Below, in pieces: positions 8,878-17,269 of a stretch of DNA of 64,000 nucleotides. Below the pieces are notes generated by a model. That model did not search any database, was not told where the DNA came from, and worked only from the letters and a program-made list of their open reading frames with translations. Every line of letters starts with the position of its first letter. The stretch's first letter is position 1. The DNA comes from Neorhizobium sp. NCHU2750 (GTDB lineage Bacteria; Pseudomonadota; Alphaproteobacteria; Rhizobiales; Rhizobiaceae), in contig NZ_CP030827.1 in the NCBI RefSeq assembly GCF_003597675.1, positions 1,054,001 through 1,118,000 on the forward strand, read 5' to 3'. The translations under genes were made by a program, and so were the position numbers.

Positions 8878-9519
8878 ATGCGTATCCTCGTCGCAACTCT
8901 TATGGCTTCGGCTGCCAGCTTCATCGCAATCTCTTCGGCAAACGCTGCCGATGCCGTAGAACAGGTTCCCCAGGCCCCCGTAGCCGTTGACGAGCCGGCT
9001 CCGGCCGTCGGCAACTGGCAGGGCTACTACCTCGGTGCAACCGGCTCCTACGACTGGGGTCGTTTCGGCGGCGGCGACCACAAGGCCGACGGTGCAGGTG
9101 GTGGTCTCTACACCGGTTACAACTGGCAGAGCGGCAAGATCGTCTACGGTATCGAAGGTGATGTTGCCTATAACGGCGAAAAGCACGGCACGAGCCCGGA
9201 TCTCGAAGGCAAGGCTGGCTGGAACGGCTCCGTTCGCGGCCGTATCGGTTACGACCTCAACCCCTTCCTGATCTATGGTACGGCCGGTGTTGCCCTGCAG
9301 GACAACAAGCTGTCTGACGCAACCTCGTCGGAAAGCAAGACCGCCGTCGGTTACACGGTCGGTGCCGGTGCTGAAGCCATGATCACCAACAACATCACGG
9401 CGCGCCTCGAATACCGCTACACCGATTTCGGTGCCAAGGACTACAACCTCGATAGCGGCTCCTTCTCCAAGGGCTACGACGACAACAGCGTCAAGCTCGG
9501 TATCGGCGTCAAGTTCTGA
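8878..9519 (+). CDS. ropB: Outer-membrane beta-barrel protein, RopB/AopB (Omp25/31) family
   Basis: 213 aa. A cleavable signal peptide ends at ANA-ADAVE, followed by a Pro/Val-rich linker typical of the family and an eight-stranded barrel with alternating aromatic strands (GYYLGATGSYDWG, TARLEYRYTDFG). The last residue is Phe, the BAM recognition signal. Strong AAAGGAGAAAATAT Shine-Dalgarno. Related proteins in Agrobacterium (AopB) and Rhizobium (RopB) are abundant surface proteins; AopB is known to respond to acidic conditions via ChvG/ChvI. The long AT-rich upstream region and the terminator downstream fit a strongly expressed single-gene unit. Confidence 0.88.
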   Translation: MRILVATLMASAASFIAISSANAADAVEQVPQAPVAVDEPAPAVGNWQGYYLGATGSYDWGRFGGGDHKADGAGGGLYTGYNWQSGKIVYGIEGDVAYNGEKHGTSPDLEGKAGWNGSVRGRIGYDLNPFLIYGTAGVALQDNKLSDATSSESKTAVGYTVGAGAEAMITNNITARLEYRYTDFGAKDYNLDSGSFSKGYDDNSVKLGIGVKF

Positions 9520-9548
9520 TCCTGAACAGAGCCTTCAAAGGCTGGGGA

Positions 9549-9578
9549 AGCCCGCGGCGCAAATGCCGCGGGCTTTTT
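9549..9578 (+). terminator. Rho-independent terminator of ropB
   Basis: Perfect 11-bp stem AAGCCCGCGGC / GCCGCGGGCTT with a short loop, followed by TTTTT. Confidence 0.92.
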
Positions 9579-9603
9579 TCGTGTCTGAGGCAAGACCCGC
9601 CGG

Positions 9604-10593
9604 TCAGTCCATCTGGATATTGGCGCTCTTGACCACCGGTCCCCACTTGGCGAGTTCCGCGGTGACGTGTTTCCCGAGTTCCTCCGGCGTCGAGCCGACG
9701 ATCGTGGCGGAAAAATCCTTCATCCGCGCTGCGACGGCCGGGTCCTTCAATGCCGCATTGGCCGCCTCGTTGAGCTTTGCCACGACTTCGGGCGGCGTAC
9801 CTGCCGGCGCAAACAGGGCATTCCAGGTATAGGTCTCGTAGCCCGGCACGGTCTCCGCCACGGTCGGCACGTCGGGGAAGGATGGTGCGCGCTCCTTGGT
9901 CGTCACACCCAGCGCCTTCAGCGTGCCGGCCTTCATGTGGCCGGAGGAGGAGGGCAGGTTGTCGAACATGATCGAGATCTGGTTGCCGATCAGGTCGTTC
10001 AGCGCCGGCCCGGCCCCCTTGTAGGGCACGTGCTGCATCTTCACGCCCGCCATGGCGTTGAACAGCTCGCCCGAAAGATGCAGCGGCGTGCCGTTGCCGG
10101 AAGACGCATAGGAATATTTGTCCGGTTCCTTCTTCAGCAGTGCGATCAGTTCCGCAACGCTGTTGACCCCGAGCTTCGGATTGACCACCAGCACGTTGGG
10201 CACCACGACGAGCAGTGATACAGGCGCGAAATCCTTTTCCGGATCATAGGGTTTCTGTTTCAGGATCAGAGGGTTGAGCGCATGTGTTGCGACGGTGCCC
10301 ATGAGGATCGTGTAGCCGTCCGGATCGGCGCGCGCCACTCGGTCGGCGCCCAGATTGCCGCCGGCACCGGCAACGTTTTCCACCACCACCTGCTGGCCGA
10401 GGATGTCGCCCATCTTCTGCGCCACCACCCGGCCGACCACATCGGTCGAGCCGCCGGCGGCAAACGGAACCACCAGCGTGATCGTCCGGTCCGGGAAATT
10501 CTGCGCCAAGGCCGGCTGACCGAGCGAAAGGGCCGACAAAGCGCTGCCGGCCAGAACGAGCGCGGCGCGCCGCGTCAGTTGCGTAAGTTTCAT
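9604..10593 (-). CDS. Tripartite tricarboxylate transporter (TctC/Bug) family substrate-binding protein, orphan
   Basis: 329 aa periplasmic protein. The ATG at 10593 has a GGAGGAAAT Shine-Dalgarno and begins a signal peptide with a twin-Arg segment (LTRRAALVLAG), so export may be by Tat. The mature protein has the Bug signature FPDRTITLVVPFAAGGSTD and the later VAGAGGNLGADRVA. Family members bind carboxylates or amides for TctA/TctB-type permeases. No tctA or tctB is nearby, so its partner and ligand are unknown. Bug proteins are often encoded as stand-alone genes. Confidence 0.9.
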   Translation of the reverse strand: MKLTQLTRRAALVLAGSALSALSLGQPALAQNFPDRTITLVVPFAAGGSTDVVGRVVAQKMGDILGQQVVVENVAGAGGNLGADRVARADPDGYTILMGTVATHALNPLILKQKPYDPEKDFAPVSLLVVVPNVLVVNPKLGVNSVAELIALLKKEPDKYSYASSGNGTPLHLSGELFNAMAGVKMQHVPYKGAGPALNDLIGNQISIMFDNLPSSSGHMKAGTLKALGVTTKERAPSFPDVPTVAETVPGYETYTWNALFAPAGTPPEVVAKLNEAANAALKDPAVAARMKDFSATIVGSTPEELGKHVTAELAKWGPVVKSANIQMD

Positions 10594-10986
10594 CCGATTT
10601 CCTCCATCACGGCCTCCCGCCGCTCGTCCAATAGTAGCGGAGCAAGGAGCGAGGGCAAGCAATTCAGGCGCTTGGAGGAGTAGGAGGAAAGTCTAAGTGC
10701 CGCAGAGGTTGAGCTGCGGCGGAGGATTGCCTTTGGTCTTTCTTGTTTCGCGGGGCAAAGTCCCCCTCTGGCCTGCCGGCCATCTCCCCCACAAGGGGGG
10801 AGAGGACAAGCGGCGAACTCCTGCCCAATCCGGGAGCAGACAGTGCGGCTGGGTTAAGCCCTCCCCCTAGTGGGGGGTCCGAAGGACGGGTTGAGACCCG
10901 TGGCTCAACCCCGGCATGGTGGGGAGGGGACTTTCTTCTATTCGCGCCAGCTTAGAGAAAGGAGAGGCCTGCGCCTGCTAGACAGA
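10594..10986. other. 393-bp intergenic region with a rhizobial repeat
   Basis: No gene is seen. It contains a 7-bp hairpin GCCGCAG/CTGCGGC (10699-10720) and, from 10754 to 10934, the C/G-run repeat element described separately. Confidence 0.6.
10754..10934. repeat. Dispersed rhizobial intergenic repeat (C-run/G-run palindromic element)
   Basis: The ends are inverted: AAAGTCCCCCTC at 10757-10768 mirrors GAGGGGACTTT at 10924-10934. Inside are CATCTCCCCCACAAGGGGGG (10781-10800), a self-complementary hairpin, and CTCCCCCTAGTGGGGGG near 10862-10877. I recognise the TCTCCCCCACAAGGGGGGAG string as a common intergenic repeat in Rhizobiales. It shows no transposase and looks non-autonomous. Confidence 0.7.
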
Positions 10987-11583
10987 TCAGGCCGCAGCCT
11001 TCATCTCCGCATAGTGATAGAACTTCTTGGCGAACGTATCCGGCCAGGAGGCGAGTTCCGGCCGGCCTTCGGCCCATTGGCCGTTGAAGCGCAGGTCGAG
11101 ATAGCCGATCATTGCGGCAAGCGCGAAATGGCCGCCATGCAGTTTCTTGCCTGTCTTCGGCAGGTTCTTTTCCAGGTAATCGAGGGCGCGGACCACCTTG
11201 GTCCATTGCCGGTCGATCCACGGCTGATGCACCTTGTCCTCGTCGCGAAAGCGATGCTCGTAGACGATTGCAAGCAGGCAGTCCGTCACGCCGTCGCACA
11301 GAGCCTCCAGCACCTCGGCCTCGGTCCGCTTCTCCTCCTTCTTCGGATAGAGCTTGCCGCCAGACATGCGGTCGAGGAAATGCATGATCGCGACACTGTC
11401 GTAGATCGGTGCCTCGCCATCACGGATCAGCACCGGGATCTTGGCGAGCGGGTTGTTGTCGATCAGTTCCGGCGGGGCATTGGTCGTATCCGTCCTGACT
11501 TCGGTCAGGGCAATGCCGAGATGGCGGGCCGCCATGCGCACTTTCGCTGAATAGGGCGAAGCGGGCGAATAGAGAATTTTCAT
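10987..11583 (-). CDS. Glutathione S-transferase family protein
   Basis: 198 aa, cytoplasmic. The N-terminus (MKILYSPASPYSAKVRMAAR) is the GST thioredoxin fold with Ser/Tyr catalytic candidates; KIPVLIRDG supplies the cis-Pro and YDSVAIMHFL the glutathione-binding acidic-Ser motif. The C-terminal helical domain follows. No close relation to the first GST at 1.2 kb is obvious. Substrate unknown. It precedes the RNase T2 gene in the opposite transcriptional sense of the window and follows it by 22 bp on the minus strand, so the two may share a transcript. Confidence 0.88.
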   Translation of the reverse strand: MKILYSPASPYSAKVRMAARHLGIALTEVRTDTTNAPPELIDNNPLAKIPVLIRDGEAPIYDSVAIMHFLDRMSGGKLYPKKEEKRTEAEVLEALCDGVTDCLLAIVYEHRFRDEDKVHQPWIDRQWTKVVRALDYLEKNLPKTGKKLHGGHFALAAMIGYLDLRFNGQWAEGRPELASWPDTFAKKFYHYAEMKAAA

Positions 11584-11606
11584 CGGATGTCCTCTTTCGA
11601 TTTGTC

Positions 11607-12284
11607 TCAGCGCGCCGCCGGCAGCGTGATCTGGCCGATACGGCAGCCGCTCCGGTCGACTTCCGCGCAGTCTCGGAACTGCAGGTCCTTGGTCATGCAG
11701 ATGCGGATCTCCTCGAGGCGCTGGCCTCCGCAGCTTGCGGCGATCCCCTGATGCGTCATGCCGGGATTGGCGGCAATGAACTTGTTCTCGATATCATTCG
11801 GCGAAAGACTGAGCGGCCGGTCGCCACGCGCCAGATCGGCGGGAATGGCGACATGTTCGAAGGCCCGTCGCACGGTGTCGAAATAGGCCTTCTGGTCAAG
11901 GCCGGAGCAGCTTCCATGCCTGCGCCATTCATGGCCGACAAGGCTCATCGACGGCATGATGTCGAACATGGTCTGGCCAAGTCCGCGAGGCACGCGCTCC
12001 GGCTCGGAAGTGCGGCAGAAATCCGGGCTGCCCTTCTCATATTGCGGCCACAGGCCATGAACGACGAAGCGGAAATGCTTGTCGAGGCCGCATTGCTGGC
12101 CATTACGCTCGCCGTCATCGCCGGCGCAGAAGGTCGGCGACCAGGACAGGGAAAGCACATAGAAATCGAACACGCCTGCGCGGTCCTGATCGGCGCTCGC
12201 CGGGGTGAGGGCGGATATCAACCCGATCAGCAAGCCCGCTGCGGCAAAAAGCAACTCGCGGATGGCTGTCGATTTCTTCATCAT
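11607..12284 (-). CDS. Secreted RNase T2 family ribonuclease
   Basis: 225 aa from the ATG at 12284 (a second ATG at 12281 is equally possible; an upstream ATG at 12311 would put extra residues before the signal peptide). The signal peptide ends near PASA-DQDR. Both catalytic signatures are present: FVVHGLWPQ (CAS I) and GHEWRRHGSC (CAS II), supplying the two catalytic His and the Glu. The Cys residues suit disulfides in the periplasm. The family cleaves RNA non-specifically via 2',3'-cyclic phosphates, so the likely role is scavenging extracellular or periplasmic RNA. Confidence 0.92.
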   Translation of the reverse strand: MMKKSTAIRELLFAAAGLLIGLISALTPASADQDRAGVFDFYVLSLSWSPTFCAGDDGERNGQQCGLDKHFRFVVHGLWPQYEKGSPDFCRTSEPERVPRGLGQTMFDIMPSMSLVGHEWRRHGSCSGLDQKAYFDTVRRAFEHVAIPADLARGDRPLSLSPNDIENKFIAANPGMTHQGIAASCGGQRLEEIRICMTKDLQFRDCAEVDRSGCRIGQITLPAAR

Positions 12285-12418
12285 GGTCACGAATCCCCAT
12301 CTCTGGAACACGAGAGCGTTGTAAATGTTGAATGTTCAGTGTCCAGCCGGATAAACTGTAAATGCGCCGAGCGCTGCATGCAGTGATCGAGGTGGGGAGT
12401 GAAGAGAAAAACGGCTTA

Positions 12419-13402
12419 ATGACATTCAAGAAATACCTGTGGCCGACGATAGGCGGCCTGACGATAGCGCTTTCGGCCTGGCTTCTCTACAAGGAATTGA
12501 GGGGGCTTTCGCTCGATGACCTGTGGGGTAGCCTTGCTGCCATCGCCCCGCGGCACTGGTTGTTGGCCGCCGCCTCCAGCCTGCTGGCCTACTGGGCTCT
12601 GGCCGCCTATGACCGCATCGCATTGATGCATCTCGGCCGCAAGATCGACTGGTTCTTCATCACCGTCTGCTCCTTCACCACCTATGCGCTGTCGCACAAT
12701 GTCGGTGCCTCGGTCGTCTCCGGTGCGGTGGTCCGCTACCGGGCCTATTCGACCAAGGGCATGGCGCCGGCCGAGATCGGCGTCCTCATTGCCATGTGTT
12801 CGGTCACCTTCATCCTCGGGACGATGATGCTGATCGGAATCATTCTGGTGATCGAACCGGAGCTGATCGACCGTTTCGGCGATCTGATACCGGTCGAGGC
12901 GACCGCAGCGACCGGCTATGTCCTGCTGTTCTTGATCGCGCTTTATGTGCTGGCGAGCTTCATGAAACTGAAGCCGCTGACCCTTCGCCTGTCGAAACTC
13001 GGCAGCGTCAATATCGTCTATCCGGCCCCGCGTGTCGTGCTGCCGCAATTGCTTGTCGCTCCGGTCGAGCTGATCGGCGCTGCCGGCATCATCTATTTCG
13101 CCCTGCCGGAAGCGGGTAACCCCGGCTACATGATCGTGCTCGGGATCTTTCTCGTCTCCTTTTCGGCAGCGCTTCTGTCGCATGCGCCGGGCGGGCTCGG
13201 TGTCCTGGAACTGGTCTTCGTCATGGGCCTGCCGGACATGAACCCTGCAGACGTGATCGCCGCACTTCTGGTGTTTCGGCTGTTCTACCTGATCCTGCCC
13301 TTCATCATGGCGCTGGTGGTGATCTTCGTCTTCGAACGCTCCCAGTTTCATCGCCAGGAGCCGCTCGACATGCAACGCGCAAAGCCGCCGGAAAAGGCAT
13401 GA
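12419..13402 (+). CDS. Lysylphosphatidylglycerol synthase transmembrane (flippase-like, YbhN/UPF0104) family protein
   Basis: 327 aa integral membrane protein. The ATG at 12419 starts just before the first membrane segment (KYLWPTIGGLTIALSAWLLY); the upstream extension is not membrane-like. It matches the N-terminal flippase-like domain of MprF with the conserved SHNVGASVVSGAVVRYRAYS and APGGLGVLELV segments. The catalytic lysyl-transfer domain of MprF is absent. Probably moves or handles lipids, but the substrate is not shown. Divergent from the RNase T2 gene. Confidence 0.85.
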   Translation: MTFKKYLWPTIGGLTIALSAWLLYKELRGLSLDDLWGSLAAIAPRHWLLAAASSLLAYWALAAYDRIALMHLGRKIDWFFITVCSFTTYALSHNVGASVVSGAVVRYRAYSTKGMAPAEIGVLIAMCSVTFILGTMMLIGIILVIEPELIDRFGDLIPVEATAATGYVLLFLIALYVLASFMKLKPLTLRLSKLGSVNIVYPAPRVVLPQLLVAPVELIGAAGIIYFALPEAGNPGYMIVLGIFLVSFSAALLSHAPGGLGVLELVFVMGLPDMNPADVIAALLVFRLFYLILPFIMALVVIFVFERSQFHRQEPLDMQRAKPPEKA

Positions 13403-13431
13403 TGCGAAGGCGTGATGTAAAGGCCTGATGC

Positions 13432-14304
13432 TCAGTCGTCGCCGCGCTGCCCGCTCTCTTCGCCGCGCAGCCAGAAAGCGCGCTGCGAGGCAAACCGGTC
13501 CTGCGCAAGAAGCGTCTTCAACACCGGCAGAAGCGCATGCAGCTCGTCCTTCAGCGTGAAGGGCGGATTGACGATGATGAGGCCGGTGCCGGAGAGCCCC
13601 GTCGTCTCGCGATCGCTTTTGACCGAAAGCTCGGCACAGAGCATTTTCGGGATTTCGAGCGCCTGCAGTTCCTCATGGAACGCCTTGATCGGCGCGCCCT
13701 TCTTGATCGGATACCAGAGGCAATAGGTGCCGCCGGAAAAGCGCCGGTGCGCGTGTGCCACCCCCTTCACCAGCCGTTCGTACTCGCCGGCCTCTTCAAA
13801 CGGCGGGTCGACCAGCACGATGCCGCGCTTTTCCTTCGGCGGCAGATGCGCCCCGAGTGCCAGCCAGCCGTCGAGTTCGGTGACGCGAACCTGGAAATCA
13901 CCCTCGAACAGATTGTGCAGGCGATTATAGTCGTCCGGATGCAGTTCCATCGCCGACAGGCGATCCTGCGGGCGAAACAACATGCGGGCGAGCTTCGGCG
14001 AGCCGGGATAGAGCTTGATGCCGCCCTTGGGGTTCAATTCCCGTACGGACGCCAAATAGGGTTCGAGGATCTCGGCGACATTCTCCGGCAGTTCCGCCTC
14101 CATCAGGCGGCCGATGCCATCCACCCATTCGCCAGTCTTCTGCGCCTCTTCCGACGACAGGTCGTAGAGCCCGATCCCCGCATGGGTGTCGAGCACGCGA
14201 AACGCCTTGTCCTTGTTCTGCTGGTAGCGGACGAGCCGCGCCAGCACGGCGTGCTTCAGAACATCGGCAAAATTGCCCGCGTGGTAGATATGCCGGTAGT
14301 TCAT
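13432..14304 (-). CDS. rlmJ: 23S rRNA (adenine(2030)-N6)-methyltransferase
   Basis: 290 aa. The start MNYRHIYHAGNFADVLKHAV is diagnostic of RlmJ (YhiR). A Rossmann SAM fold contains LDTHAGIGLYD (SAM loop near residue 38) and the catalytic VDPPFE at residues 165-170. The enzyme methylates A2030 in helix 72 of 23S rRNA. It is divergent from the molybdopterin oxidoreductase gene, with 83 bp between starts. Confidence 0.95.
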   Translation of the reverse strand: MNYRHIYHAGNFADVLKHAVLARLVRYQQNKDKAFRVLDTHAGIGLYDLSSEEAQKTGEWVDGIGRLMEAELPENVAEILEPYLASVRELNPKGGIKLYPGSPKLARMLFRPQDRLSAMELHPDDYNRLHNLFEGDFQVRVTELDGWLALGAHLPPKEKRGIVLVDPPFEEAGEYERLVKGVAHAHRRFSGGTYCLWYPIKKGAPIKAFHEELQALEIPKMLCAELSVKSDRETTGLSGTGLIIVNPPFTLKDELHALLPVLKTLLAQDRFASQRAFWLRGEESGQRGDD

Positions 14305-14387
14305 CGGGGCTCGTGTCTCGCGTGAATTAAATTGATACCTGCCAAATGACGCTTTTGGCTGTCTCTTGGTTGCAATATAGAAAAGCC

Positions 14388-16520
14388 ATGAACATCGCGA
14401 CCCCCATCACCGCCAAAAGCAAGCCTGGCCACAATTCCGTTGGCCATACCGTCTGTCCGCATGACTGTCCGTCGTCCTGTGCGCTCGATGTCGACCTGAC
14501 CGAGGACGGCAAGATCGGCCGGGTGCGCGGCTCTTCCGACAACAGCTACACGGCCGGCGTCATCTGCGCCAAGGTCGCGCGTTATTCCGAGCGCATCTAC
14601 CATCCCGGCCGCCTCATGGTGCCGCAGCGCCGCAAGGGCGCCAAGGGTGAAGGCGCCTGGCAGCAACTCTCCTGGGAGGCAGCACTCGACGAGATTGCCG
14701 ATGCCTTCGTCAAGGCGGAGGCCAAGCATGGTTCGGAAGCCGTCTGGCCCTATTTCTATGCCGGCACGATGGGGCAGGTGCAGCGCGACAGTATCGAGCG
14801 CCTGCGTCATGCCAAGAAATATTCGGGCTTCATGGGCACGATCTGCACCAACATGGCCTGGACCGGCTATGTGATGGGCACCGGTGCCCTGCGCGGTCCC
14901 GATCCGCGCGAAATGGCCAAGTCCGATTGCATCGTCATCTGGGGCACCAATGCGGTCGCCACCCAGATCAATGTCATGACCCATGCGGTCAAGGCCCGCA
15001 AGGAACGAGGCGCCAAGATCGTCGTCGTCGACATCTACGACAATCCGACGATGAAACAGGCCGACGTCAAGATCGTCCTGCGTCCCGGCACCGACGCGGC
15101 ACTTGCCTGCGCCCTGATGCATATCGCCTTCCGCGACGGCCATGCCGATCGTGACTATATGGAAAAATATGCCGATGACCCTGCAGGTCTTGAAGCGCAT
15201 CTGAAGACCCGCACGCCGGAATGGGCATCCGCTATCACCGGTCTGCCTGTCGAGGAGATCGAGGCCTTCGCCAAACTCATCGGTACGACGAAGAAGACCT
15301 TCTTCCGCCTCGGTTACGGTTTCTCCCGCCAGCGCAACGGCACGGCGGCCATGCATGCAGCACTCTCCGTCGCAACCGTGCTCGGCTCCTGGCAATATGA
15401 AGGCGGCGGCGCCTTCCATAACAATGGTGGGATCTTCCGGCTGAACAAGTCCGAGCTGATGGGCACGGCCTATATGGACCCGGACATCCGCATGCTCGAC
15501 CAATCTCAGATTGGCCGCGTGCTGACCGGCGACGCCGTGGCGCTGCGTCATCGTGGGCCGGTGACGGCCATGCTGATCCAGAACACCAATCCGATGAACA
15601 TCGCCCCCGAACAGCGCCTCGTGAAGCAGGGTTTTCTGCGCGATGACCTCTTCGTCGCCGTCCACGAACAGTTCATGACCGACACGGCCAAGGTTGCCGA
15701 TATCGTCCTGCCGGCCACCATGTTCCTCGAACATGACGACCTCTACCGCGCCGGCGGTCAGCAGCATATCCTGCTCGGGCCGAAGCTGGTCGAGCCGCCG
15801 GAGACGGTGCGCACCAATCTCTTCGTAATCGAGGAACTGGCAAAACGCCTCGGCGTCGATCATTTCGCCGGTTTCGGCAAGGACGAGCGCAGCCATATCG
15901 ACCGGATCCTGGCCGATAGTGGCTGGGGCTCCTACGACGACCTGAAGGCCGACAAATGGATCGATGCCCAGCCGGATTTCGATACCGCCCATTACATCAA
16001 GGGTTTCGGCTATCCGGATGGAAAGTTTCGTTTTTCTCCGGACTGGCTGAATGGCCCGTCGCCGGATCGCACGCCGGAAAGCGTTGGCCCCCTCGGCCCC
16101 CACGCCGAGTTGCCGCGCTTTCCCGACCATGTCGAGGTGATCGAGACGGCGGATGAAGAACATCCGTTCCGGCTGGCGACCTCGCCGTCGCGCAGCTTCC
16201 TGAATTCGAGCTTTGCCGAAACCAAGAGCTCGATCCAGAAGGAAGGCCGCCCGGAAGTGATGATCGAACCCTCCGATGCTGAAGGCCTCGGCATCGTCGA
16301 TGGCGATGTCGTCCGCCTCGGCAACGGGCGCGGCGAAATCCGCCTCCACGCGAAGTTGGTGCCCGGTGCAAAGCCCGGCGTGTTGATCGCCGAAGGCCTC
16401 TGGCCGAACGACGCCCATCTCGACGGGGAGGGGATCAATGTCCTGACCGGCGCCGACCCTGTCGCACCCTTCGGCGGTGCCGCGGTGCACGACAACAAGG
16501 TATGGCTTCGCAAGACCTGA
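14388..16520 (+). CDS. Molybdopterin oxidoreductase family protein (DMSO reductase superfamily) with N-terminal 4Fe-4S
   Basis: 710 aa, cytoplasmic (no signal or twin-Arg motif). The ATG at 14388 is chosen because homology-like sequence begins after it. Cys23, Cys27, Cys31 and Cys60 (CPHDCPSSC ... GVICAKVARY) form the N-terminal iron-sulfur site. The large molybdopterin domain follows (IVIWGTNAVATQ; NTNPMNIAPEQ), and the C-terminal dinucleotide-binding domain has RPEVMIEPSDAEGLGI. The physiological substrate of this stand-alone type is not evident. MoaD/MoaE for its cofactor are encoded at 5 kb. Followed 40 bp later by a Nudix gene. Confidence 0.9.
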   Translation: MNIATPITAKSKPGHNSVGHTVCPHDCPSSCALDVDLTEDGKIGRVRGSSDNSYTAGVICAKVARYSERIYHPGRLMVPQRRKGAKGEGAWQQLSWEAALDEIADAFVKAEAKHGSEAVWPYFYAGTMGQVQRDSIERLRHAKKYSGFMGTICTNMAWTGYVMGTGALRGPDPREMAKSDCIVIWGTNAVATQINVMTHAVKARKERGAKIVVVDIYDNPTMKQADVKIVLRPGTDAALACALMHIAFRDGHADRDYMEKYADDPAGLEAHLKTRTPEWASAITGLPVEEIEAFAKLIGTTKKTFFRLGYGFSRQRNGTAAMHAALSVATVLGSWQYEGGGAFHNNGGIFRLNKSELMGTAYMDPDIRMLDQSQIGRVLTGDAVALRHRGPVTAMLIQNTNPMNIAPEQRLVKQGFLRDDLFVAVHEQFMTDTAKVADIVLPATMFLEHDDLYRAGGQQHILLGPKLVEPPETVRTNLFVIEELAKRLGVDHFAGFGKDERSHIDRILADSGWGSYDDLKADKWIDAQPDFDTAHYIKGFGYPDGKFRFSPDWLNGPSPDRTPESVGPLGPHAELPRFPDHVEVIETADEEHPFRLATSPSRSFLNSSFAETKSSIQKEGRPEVMIEPSDAEGLGIVDGDVVRLGNGRGEIRLHAKLVPGAKPGVLIAEGLWPNDAHLDGEGINVLTGADPVAPFGGAAVHDNKVWLRKT

Positions 16521-16560
16521 TCCTGCATCATCGCCGCGAATCACAATGACAGGAACGGAC

Positions 16561-17172
16561 ATGATCGATATCGACACTTCCGAAACCGAGCGGGTGCGCC
16601 TTGTCTCCAGACGAACCCTCTGGAAGGGCTTCGTCCATCTGGAAATGATGACCTTCGAACAGCGCCTGCGCGATGGTTCGGTCGTCACCGTCGATCGCGA
16701 GGTTCACGATCACGGAAGTGCGGCGGCCATTCTCCTTCACGACGCAGCAGACGACACGGTCGTGCTCGTCCGCCAGTTCCGTTTCGGCGCCTTTGCCAAT
16801 GGCGATCCGGCCTATATGCTGGAAATCCCTGCAGGCCTCGTCGATCACGGCGAAGAGCCCGCCGATGCGGTGGTGCGCGAGACGATGGAAGAGACCGGTT
16901 TCAGCATCGAAAAGGCGAGATATATCTGCGAGGTCCATGCAAGCCCCGGCGCCCTGACGGAAAAGCTGTCGCTCTTCGTCGCCACTATCGATGCCGGCAA
17001 GAAGGTCGGCCTCGGCGGTGGTCTCGAAGGCGAGGCGGAAGATATTGAGATCGTCACGATCGGGCTCGATGCCGCCTATCTATTGATCGGTACCGGCGAG
17101 ATCACCGACGCCAAGACGATCATCGCTCTGCAATGGGCCATGCTGCATCGGGCGGAACTCGCCGCCGCCTGA
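16561..17172 (+). CDS. Nudix hydrolase, probable ADP-sugar pyrophosphatase type
   Basis: 203 aa. The ATG at 16561 has an AGGA motif at the right distance; ATGs further upstream overlap the previous gene's end. The Nudix box is complete at residues 101-123 (GLVDHGEEPADAVV followed by RETMEETGF), giving the metal-binding Glu residues. The preceding YMLEIPAG segment is typical of ADP-ribose/GDP-mannose pyrophosphatases (NudF/NudK). Which nucleotide sugar is hydrolysed cannot be told from the sequence. Confidence 0.88.
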   Translation: MIDIDTSETERVRLVSRRTLWKGFVHLEMMTFEQRLRDGSVVTVDREVHDHGSAAAILLHDAADDTVVLVRQFRFGAFANGDPAYMLEIPAGLVDHGEEPADAVVRETMEETGFSIEKARYICEVHASPGALTEKLSLFVATIDAGKKVGLGGGLEGEAEDIEIVTIGLDAAYLLIGTGEITDAKTIIALQWAMLHRAELAAA

Positions 17173-17269
17173 GCAGACGGGCTGAATGAAATGCGATAGC
17201 TTCATACGACTGTCACGAAACACGCCTATCGGCTCCAGCCTTGCAGTACCGAAGCATTAGGAGATGATC

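Noticed and set aside
8698..9186. Minus-strand open frame over the ropB start
   Set aside because: Overlaps a gene with an excellent Shine-Dalgarno, signal peptide and terminator; no support for coding.
14301..16688. 795-codon open frame on the minus strand opposite the molybdopterin oxidoreductase
   Set aside because: It is a shadow of GC-rich coding sequence: its translation has no recognisable domain, while the plus strand has clear Fe-S and cofactor motifs.
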